Below, one piece after another: positions 22,701 through 28,113 of a DNA stretch of 28,113 nucleotides. The notes below the pieces were generated by a model. It was not told the DNA's origin and did not search any database. It saw only the letters and a list, made by a program, of their open reading frames with translations. The stretch is taken from the NCBI GenBank assembly GCA_964370225.1, contig CAYJII010000033.1, forward strand, positions 1 through 28,113. Direction: 5' to 3'. Numbering within the stretch: the first letter of the stretch is position 1; every line of letters begins with the position of its first letter. Source of the DNA: CAYJII01 sp964370225. Lineage in GTDB: Bacteria; Bacillota; Clostridia; Oscillospirales; Ruminococcaceae. Position numbers and translations under genes: made by a program.

Positions 22701-25379
22701 TTTCACTTTTTCTACTACTACTTCAAATATTACCGCACAGCCTTTTACTCCATTAACAGTGTCAGTTCCACCGATATTATCAATCTTGATAAATCCATTT
22801 GCATAGCCGTCTTCGTTTTCGTCCAACATGCTTACAACTATATCTGTTGCTGCCAGTGCATTTTCTAAGGTTTCGATGTTTGTGTTATTTAAAGCAGTTG
22901 TAGCGTATTTGTCATAAATAGTTACAACTTCAAGTGAATCGGTTCCCGGAGTAGCATCAACAGGATAGTAGTGGGCTTTTACTGTTTTGATTACGTGATA
23001 AGCATCTGCTTTAAATCCAACTGCAGAATCATAATAATCCGCAATAAATGGATCATCTTTAAATTCAATATCAGCTGCAGCCGCATTAAAATTAGTAAAG
23101 CTAGTTAAATCAAATGTGTTATATGTAGTTTGACTTTCAATTTTATCAGTTGCAATATTTGTGTTACCATGGTGAATGATTGCAATTGCAGGTTTTTTGA
23201 TAAATACTGCTGTGAAAGTAACTTCGCCAGTAATTACAAGATCTTCTGGGCTTTCTACTCTTCCCGTAACTGGACCGCTTTCTGAAATCATATCATATTC
23301 CCAATATCCAAATTCGTAAAACTTAGACTCTTGTTCTCTTTGAGTAAGATTTATTGTAGGAATTGTAATATGATTTGAATCCTCAGGATTAGTTGAAATG
23401 TTAGTGTTATACATGACTTTTTGACCTTGTACAACATTTGTCAAGTTGTTTTCAACAGGATCGCTATAGTCGTTTTCATTATCTGGGGTAGCGTCATTTT
23501 TAATTTCGAAAAATACCTTGTACATTTCAATTTCGTATTGAGGTTGGAGTATAATGTCGCTAGTAAATTCTGGTGTTTTCAAATCCTCATCAGTTTTATA
23601 CAGGATGCTTTCGTCTGCATCTGGATTTGGTGCGTTTGGATCCGACCAACCTATAAATTTATACCCATAAGAATGCGTGCTAATTACATGACCGCTACTA
23701 TCTGTAAGGTCTGCATCTGTTAATGATTGTCCCTTTTGCTTTGTTAGAGTAATATTGTTAAGATAAGTTTTTTCTTGCCCATTAGCATTTGGAACAAATG
23801 TAACAGTATAGGTTTCAGGCTTGAAATTAGCGGTGTATGTAACAGTGCCAGAAGAGTTTGCGTCTCTAGTGATATCTTCTCTGCTATTTATGGTGTACTC
23901 ATAGCTGGAACTGCTCCTCACTTTTGTGAAGTTCTCAAACAGATAATACGTATCAGTACTAATAGTTGGCACTTCATTAATATCTAAGTATATGTTACCG
24001 CCAGTGTTCCAATAGCTTGGATTGTATTCTGGGTCGGGATATGCATCTGTTGGTGTAGCGCTGCTATATAACCTAGTTTTAAAGAATGAGATTTCCTCAT
24101 CTGTCTCGGTTATAATTTCATCCCCAAGTGTGGCGGTTCCTCCGTCCGTCACTTTGAATATATACTCTACTTGATATTTATCGGCAATACCATCGCCTTC
24201 TCCTGCTTCTCCACCGAGTACATCAGGCTCGAAAATAGGGTACATTTCATCTTTTCTATAAAATATAAAATTAGGTATGTTTTCATGAGTATACCTTGTA
24301 GAGTTGTTAGGGTTATCACCAGGGCTAAAGTTTTTGCGCCAACCATCAAATGCATAGCCGTCAGGAGCATTTATTATAGGGATATCTCCTGTGGTTTTAC
24401 CATCCATATCGGTGATAGATGAAACTGATAATTCGACATCTTTGCTTACATCGCTAGTACCATCTGCCCATTCACCGACTATATCAGGAGTTAAGGACGG
24501 ATAGAATATGATTGCTGCTTCCTCTGATACTCTGTAAGTTGATGTGAGTTCTACAGCTTCACCAAAATAATTAGTAGCAGTAGATATTGCATTCTTATAC
24601 AGCATTTGATTACTTTGGAAAGTATTTTTGACGCCTGTTAACTCAACATTAATTGTCGTATTATCTGCTAAGGTAGCATTACGTGATGCGAAAATTTCTG
24701 CTGTATCTTCTAGTAGGTAGACCTTATCATTTGTAAGTTCACCTAAACCTTCGAGTAATACCACAAAATTAAGTGTTTCGCCAACATTCACAATTACATC
24801 TGAATATGAGCTTAATAGCCTTGGGTTTTGATACAAACCAATGTCAACTTGCTTGTTTGCAATCTCTTCGTCAGTTACAATTAATGTAACGCTTTCGCTA
24901 GATTCATCTACTGCGTTTTCAAAACCATAGATATCAGCATAGAAGCTAACGCCAACTTCTGAGGTTGCGGATGGTCTAGGAAAGTTGTTATTTGCAGATT
25001 TGTCTTCTGCATCATAACCTGGAACAGTTATTCTATATTGATCATAAAGTTCCATTGCCTCAAGGTCAAATATTAGTTGATATTCGCTTCTTGTTATGTT
25101 AGTTCCTACTTTTGTGCTTTCTTTAGGTCGTACAAAGACGCTGTACCTACCCGAATCTTCATCAAAAGTCATGTGTTTTAGATTATCTGGTGTGCTTAGT
25201 TTGTCATTTAAATCGACGAATTGTAATCCTGTAGCTTCAATATTTAAATCTGCTATAGCATCACCAGAAGAAACATTATATTCGCCATCAGGTGTTTTAT
25301 CTATAGCTTCTTCAAAAATAATACCAGAAAGTTCGAACCAGTTAAATATAAATTTACGAAATTTATCGACTTTGCGTGA
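19782..25379 (-). CDS. Giant InlB-repeat-type surface protein, C-terminal part (after a frame change)
   Basis: This frame is open from 25379 to the TAA at 19782 and carries the C-terminal about 1865 residues of a large surface protein (with the assembly gap inside). The ATG at 25172 has no ribosome binding site and the coding pattern extends upstream of it, so this is the continuation of the 25301-28113 frame, not a separate gene. It holds several InlB B-repeat-like (Listeria-Bacteroides) units, for example YTVTFVPNANG (about 23525-23814) and VTFGTDSNGS (about 22480-22700), then four tandem repeats of about 85-95 residues, a Pro/Thr-rich linker, and an Ig-like domain (EDDYSIDENGN, 20210-20400). 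At the end are one membrane helix, an acidic loop, two more helices and an acidic tail. Likely an adhesin held by its own membrane helices; no LPxTG motif is seen. Confidence 0.82.
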   Translation of the reverse strand, partial: SRKVDKFRKFIFNWFELSGIIFEEAIDKTPDGEYNVSSGDAIADLNIEATGLQFVDLNDKLSTPDNLKHMTFDEDSGRYSVFVRPKESTKVGTNITRSEYQLIFDLEAMELYDQYRITVPGYDAEDKSANNNFPRPSATSEVGVSFYADIYGFENAVDESSESVTLIVTDEEIANKQVDIGLYQNPRLLSSYSDVIVNVGETLNFVVLLEGLGELTNDKVYLLEDTAEIFASRNATLADNTTINVELTGVKNTFQSNQMLYKNAISTATNYFGEAVELTSTYRVSEEAAIIFYPSLTPDIVGEWADGTSDVSKDVELSVSSITDMDGKTTGDIPIINAPDGYAFDGWRKNFSPGDNPNNSTRYTHENIPNFIFYRKDEMYPIFEPDVLGGEAGEGDGIADKYQVEYIFKVTDGGTATLGDEIITETDEEISFFKTRLYSSATPTDAYPDPEYNPSYWNTGGNIYLDINEVPTISTDTYYLFENFTKVRSSSSYEYTINSREDITRDANSSGTVTYTANFKPETYTVTFVPNANGQEKTYLNNITLTKQKGQSLTDADLTDSSGHVISTHSYGYKFIGWSDPNAPNPDADESILYKTDEDLKTPEFTSDIILQPQYEIEMYKVFFEIKNDATPDNENDYSDPVENNLTNVVQGQKVMYNTNISTNPEDSNHITIPTINLTQREQESKFYEFGYWEYDMISESGPVTGRVESPEDLVITGEVTFTAVFIKKPAIAIIHHGNTNIATDKIESQTTYNTFDLTSFTNFNAAAADIEFKDDPFIADYYDSAVGFKADAYHVIKTVKAHYYPVDATPGTDSLEVVTIYDKYATTALNNTNIETLENALAATDIVVSMLDENEDGYANGFIKIDNIGGTDTVNGVKGCAVIFEVVVEKVKHTVTFGTDSNGSLNDSNDGTTEIEHGTNGLTFPNVTPNTGYVLDKWVDKDGDEVTLEELANKKIEGDTIFTAKFEKDENGDKVPDIYQVKFIYTIAESDEDYLELSGTLEEYATIDKATNTVNAKAENVVVVPQSAFYELKGWKFYTLNAGDKEYIKLKDNSEDLFIETTEHIRNTPFGTSINTIYAEAYSLAVAEFLILEEDGTLANFEHRVTIEVSAGEAVDTTPVVNINDSKIFVGWYKTSDTEQTIIDPTTITEGVLSFTAKALLREYVTENDDYNLVITGDGFTIENSEKDSIQIGDVVEKAKSESWNINTGDKLTPTISEDDLKKIQDVGPDGGIVRVTLTATDSNNRTVERDILVVVKGTTTPQPVITDEGENLAIEADGFTMEYDQATQYDAQDAITNGEANAYIIESKLHVEPTPDPDDLQAIKNGPETGGIYEQKYTATKDGKTIETTVKVIVEGVDKDNDDVIIAPPASEDKLSIAIFAKDYTIAYEEVADHTEADSKVLSLVESAIVETSQTVTNIKANETQLNKIKAATEDGGVFDLTYTASHTAFDGTELVVSIIVKVTVLPKPYEITIDITANDIDKTNEEAKNLTEEDALKDSLADAFIEETGEKLTNITVNKDQLGDINNVGSEGGKFPLEFEVTYVDKNGVEHTDKVVVTVTVQPAPTPTPXXXXXXXXXXXXXXXXXXXXXXXXXXXXXXXXXXTPETTPETDDTSPTPSDPAPDTDDTEQPDPEEDAEPAPETAIPLPPSGDSDDSGFVEVAKVELGENELGEDDYSIDENGNLIINPDYLVSLPDGEYTLRVTTPVGEVFEAVIIVEGGVPLSASSFRIVSNGGAWSLFDLIMTIVAVILAILYLVVRPKKKDDDEQDANETNAEQTAEEDEEEQKHRKRIITNIVLFILAIFNIILLFITQDFTLPMIIFDIWSIVFALVVIIQVIIMFFIRKKNDDEDEEQETDNVNYQ
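20430..20687 (-). repeat. Pro/Thr-rich low-complexity linker, contains the assembly gap
   Basis: The coding strand here gives QPAPTPTP before the gap and TPETTPETDDTSPTPSDP after it, a wall-spanning or stalk-like linker. On the plus strand it appears as short GTAGGA/GTAGTTTCTGGG repeats, which explains why assembly failed here. Confidence 0.8.
20562..20661. other. Assembly gap (100 N)
   Basis: Exactly 100 N, the usual placeholder for a scaffold gap of unknown length. The reading frame on both sides agrees across 100 N, but this may be coincidence; the true linker length is unknown. Confidence 0.97.
20688..21863 (-). repeat. Four tandem protein repeats of about 85-95 residues
   Basis: Diverged units lie at 21603-21863, 21306-21563, 20979-21254 and about 20688-20970. 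Each opens with a beta strand such as NLVITGDGFTI, NLAIEADGFTM or KLSIAIFAKDYTI. Each then has a helical stretch, a segment ending in DLKKIQDVGPDGG, DLQAIKNGPETGG, QLNKIKAATEDGG or QLGDINNVGSEGG, and a closing strand (VVVKG, VIVEG, KVTV, VTVQ). They look like stacked Ig-like modules extending the adhesin away from the membrane. The family name is not recognised. Confidence 0.75.
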
Positions 25380-28113
25380 TTAATTACAGATGGAAGTATA
25401 CTATCGTCTTCGCCTTTTTCAAATTCATAAAACTTAGACTCTGCTGTCGCTACTGCTTGTGATAGATGTTCTAATGTGTACAAATCAGCTTCTTTTGCTT
25501 GAACTTTTAGCTCAATACCTATTATTTCTGATGTTGGTATTTTAGGGAATTTTATCAAAACATAAGCAGCTTCATTGATATCCGTGGCTTGGTCTCCTGA
25601 GTATGTAAAGTTTTCTTCAAATATAAAATTATCTTTGAAGTATAATATTTCGATGTCGCCTTCTACAGTGCCGGTAACTGTTACGGAATTTGTGAGATTT
25701 CTCAAGATGACATCATTTTCACTGGTTATAGTTTTGCTGTTTGCTTCATAAGCTACACCTTGTCGTGGCAATTTAATTGCGAGATGATAATTTGTAAAGA
25801 AGTTATCCAAAGTCATAATTTCAGTTTTCAGTGTTAAATTTTTATATTCATCTGCTTGATAATTTACACCACTATAAACTTGAGCTGCAGCTGGGTCGCT
25901 ATCGATACCTGCATAGATAGCAATTATATCTGAAGCAGTTGAAACAATTTGTATTGTTTCTGATACATCAAGTGCTAATAATCTACCAGTAGTATCTGCA
26001 ATACCTGTAGATGATGTTATTTTATTTACATCATCTACAGCACTGTCTACGATACTTTGTGACTTGTTTACACTAAAATAAGGGAAAGAGTCCGGTGTGG
26101 TTGCCATTAGTGGGGCAATGTCTAAATATCCGCTTAAAAATACAGGATAACCTATGTCGAGTAATACCCCCTGTCCCGCAAGGAAAGAGTCTGCTGGTAT
26201 TGTAACAGAGTTAATACCAATGGAAGAATTATCCTGAGCTCTAACAGTAAGACCCTCTAAGTCATACACAAGATATTTTTTGCTATTACTACCCAGTGTT
26301 TGTACGCTTATGCGTTCGTGATATCCAACATAAGTGAAGAATTGTTCGTTAATTTCAAGATAAAGCTTGCTTCCTTGTGGATAAACCATATGACCATTAT
26401 AGTCAAGTTCATCGCCATATCTGCCTGAATAGCCATTCCGATTAAGTGGTATATTTACCGTAATATCCCCTGGAATTGTGCTATTTCTAGCAACTGTAGG
26501 AATTGCATACTCTACCTTGTCGTTATCTGTAGCGTTTGCATCGACAACGGCAGTATACTTGAAATTAAAATCATATTCATCGCTCAATCTTTCTGGAGCT
26601 AGTGATGTAAACCCTCCTTCACCAGTCACAGGATCTCCAGCAGTTATAGTGAATGTCAAAGTCTCCAGTTCGGATACAGAGGGAGCTCTGTCTTTAGAAA
26701 ATTTTAAATTCAATATTTCATCGCTACTGGTACCAGGATTTAGGCGCAATCCATCCGTTTTAAGGGCAAGCGCTGTAATATATTCGCCATCTCTTAATGG
26801 GAGTTTCACAGTAGTATTCGAATTGGTGTTTGGCAACTCATAAATTCTTATTTCGTCGCCTGATAAGGTGGTTTTATATTCAAACCACTGGTTACCATAA
26901 AATGTTGAATACTGACTTCTAGCATCATAGCGATACCAAATTTCACCACTAAGTTGCTTCAAAATTGCTTCTGAACCACTTACTGTAATCACTACGTCTT
27001 CATATATATTGGATGCACGTGCTTGATCGCCTGGGTTATTTCTATCGTAGTATTTGTTAAAATTAAGCTCTGCTGATACTTTGAAATATGCATCATATGG
27101 GTGATCCGACAATAGATATGGATAATCGTTACCATTGTTATAGGCGTTATATAATGAAACGTACATGTTAAAATTATCCGCGCCATCATCATACTCCCAA
27201 GTTATTGGGTTGGAGACAATTATATCATAAGTTCCCGAATCACGAATATCAAATGAAGTGGTAATCAGTGGGTTATAAACTCCGCCTTCTGACGATGGTT
27301 TGGAAAACTTGCCTTGGAATGACATTTCTGTTCTGTATCCAGCGCCATAAAATTTATCAAGCAATCCTCTTTCGCTAATTTGAAGCTCTATTCTTGTAAC
27401 AGGAGAATTGCTAGCATTGTTAAGAGTAGATATTCTTAAATCCCCAGAACTGCTTATGCTGCCACTAATAAAAGTCGTATCTGCATAATAAATTTTGTAT
27501 CCTATAAATTCGCCTTCGGAATTATCAATTTGGAATGAAGTAGGACTAAAGTTTTCGGGAATATCAATAGTAGCAACCTGATTGTCATAAGTTTCAGCAG
27601 CTATATTATTTATAATATCATTTTTGCTTACACTGATATCGATAACAAATCCATAATTTGTATCATCCGCATCAATTATATTTACTTTTTTAGGCTCTGC
27701 CATATTCAGACTTATCCTGTCTGTGAAAGTAAATTCTGGGACAATTACTTTAATGCTGCCAAGTGATATGGACTGATTTTTTATTGAGTAAGTACCATCG
27801 CCATCGCTCACAACTTGGTCATAAGTAGCTGTAATAGGAGTACCGGTATACTCACCTGTAGCGTAATCTTCTAGTGGTAAATAAGTATGAAGTCCATGTT
27901 CTCTCTCGGAATTACCGTCGGTTGCAATGGTTGTTAAATGCCATTGGTCATTTAACAACGGAATTGATCCTAGCAGGCGTTGAGCACTACTGGAAAGAAG
28001 AGAAGTATGTTGCACTTTTTTTGTGCCTGTATAGTTATTTTCGTGAGTTAGGTCCGTAATGTTTTCCAATCCGTATACAATTGATTGCGCATAAAGCCTA
28101 TTTTGAACCCCTT
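25301..28113 (-). CDS. Giant surface protein, N-terminal part (runs off the window)
   Basis: This frame is open from the right edge of the window to a TAG at 25301-25303, about 937 residues, and belongs to the same protein as the 19782-25379 frame. The true start and signal peptide lie beyond 28113; a TTG at 28069 is simply the first possible start codon and has no support. The sequence is rich in Asn, Ser, Thr and Asp with regular beta-strand pattern and no cysteines seen, typical of stacked extracellular beta-sandwich domains, but no individual domain was recognised. It ends within about 26 codons after the zone where the other frame becomes open, with the last residues (GSNFLVLFLKKL) unlike the rest. 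The break is either a -1 frameshift, a genuine mutation or an assembly error. Confidence 0.75.
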   Translation of the reverse strand, partial: GVQNRLYAQSIVYGLENITDLTHENNYTGTKKVQHTSLLSSSAQRLLGSIPLLNDQWHLTTIATDGNSEREHGLHTYLPLEDYATGEYTGTPITATYDQVVSDGDGTYSIKNQSISLGSIKVIVPEFTFTDRISLNMAEPKKVNIIDADDTNYGFVIDISVSKNDIINNIAAETYDNQVATIDIPENFSPTSFQIDNSEGEFIGYKIYYADTTFISGSISSSGDLRISTLNNASNSPVTRIELQISERGLLDKFYGAGYRTEMSFQGKFSKPSSEGGVYNPLITTSFDIRDSGTYDIIVSNPITWEYDDGADNFNMYVSLYNAYNNGNDYPYLLSDHPYDAYFKVSAELNFNKYYDRNNPGDQARASNIYEDVVITVSGSEAILKQLSGEIWYRYDARSQYSTFYGNQWFEYKTTLSGDEIRIYELPNTNSNTTVKLPLRDGEYITALALKTDGLRLNPGTSSDEILNLKFSKDRAPSVSELETLTFTITAGDPVTGEGGFTSLAPERLSDEYDFNFKYTAVVDANATDNDKVEYAIPTVARNSTIPGDITVNIPLNRNGYSGRYGDELDYNGHMVYPQGSKLYLEINEQFFTYVGYHERISVQTLGSNSKKYLVYDLEGLTVRAQDNSSIGINSVTIPADSFLAGQGVLLDIGYPVFLSGYLDIAPLMATTPDSFPYFSVNKSQSIVDSAVDDVNKITSSTGIADTTGRLLALDVSETIQIVSTASDIIAIYAGIDSDPAAAQVYSGVNYQADEYKNLTLKTEIMTLDNFFTNYHLAIKLPRQGVAYEANSKTITSENDVILRNLTNSVTVTGTVEGDIEILYFKDNFIFEENFTYSGDQATDINEAAYVLIKFPKIPTSEIIGIELKVQAKEADLYTLEHLSQAVATAESKFYEFEKGEDDSILPSVINHAKSINFVNLYLTGSNFLVLFLKKL
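25349..25364 (-). other. Two in-phase slippery heptamers at the frame change
   Basis: On the minus strand, A AAT TTC (25364-25358) and A AAT TTA (25355-25349) lie in the zero frame of the upstream coding part. A -1 slip at either leads exactly into the downstream frame. A AAT TTA is a known -1 slippery type (Rous sarcoma virus uses A AAU UUA). No clear downstream stem-loop or upstream Shine-Dalgarno-like stimulator was seen. AT-rich sequence makes such heptamers common, so a plain indel remains likely. Confidence 0.35.

Noticed and set aside
25172..25172. ATG at 25172 (minus) as start of an independent gene
   Set aside because: There is no ribosome binding site, the open frame with the same coding character extends upstream to 25379, and the protein would lack a signal peptide.
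28069..28069. TTG at 28069 (minus) as the start of the giant minus-strand gene
   Set aside because: The frame stays open to the edge of the window, there is no signal peptide at this point and no clear ribosome binding site.

Overview
The window looks like a stretch of chromosome from an AT-rich Gram-positive bacterium, most likely an anaerobic member of the Bacillota (Clostridia). Supporting signs are strong AGGAGG-type ribosome binding sites, sigma-A promoters, a very large secreted protein ending in a sortase-type VPMTG sorting signal, and long perfect hairpin terminators. No RNA gene, CRISPR array or transposase was found. A 100-N assembly gap (20562-20661) suggests a draft or metagenomic assembly.

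Layout. Positions 1-622 hold the possible tail of an upstream gene and a small HD-domain phosphohydrolase, closed by a terminator. A 507-bp non-coding region (548-1054) carries candidate promoters and a possible structured leader RNA. It precedes a giant plus-strand gene (1055-11596, 3513 aa) for a multi-domain cell-wall-anchored protein. A 16-bp-stem terminator follows. Next comes a compact nuclease operon (11940-14335): an unrecognised 156-aa protein, an RNase J-like metallo-beta-lactamase/beta-CASP protein and a PD-(D/E)XK nuclease-like protein. The last two genes overlap by 11 bp, and the operon promoter is flanked by inverted copies of an 11-bp sequence. The start of a fourth gene, a frameshifted and truncated ADP-ribosylglycohydrolase, overlaps the end of the nuclease gene, also by 11 bp.

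From 14438 to 16453 lies a self-contained marR-MATE efflux cassette. Its promoter sits inside a perfect 20-bp inverted repeat, and it ends in a strong terminator. Then comes a membrane protein (16732-19668) with two solute-binding-like sensor domains, a degenerate GGDEF domain and an apparently intact EAL phosphodiesterase domain. A bidirectional terminator (19688-19738) separates it from a convergent giant surface-protein gene on the minus strand, which runs off the right edge (28113 down to 19782). That gene is interrupted near 25350 by a -1 frame change, which coincides with two in-phase slippery heptamers. It also contains the assembly gap, in a Pro/Thr-rich linker.

How the parts may fit (inference): a c-di-GMP phosphodiesterase sits between two giant surface proteins, a plausible setting for control of attachment, although no c-di-GMP riboswitch was recognised. 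The nuclease operon with its ADP-ribosylglycohydrolase remnant is the best candidate for an undescribed system. Its compact architecture, two nuclease folds, dedicated operator-like repeats and decayed partner would suit a defence or toxin-control module, but the sequence alone does not prove that role.
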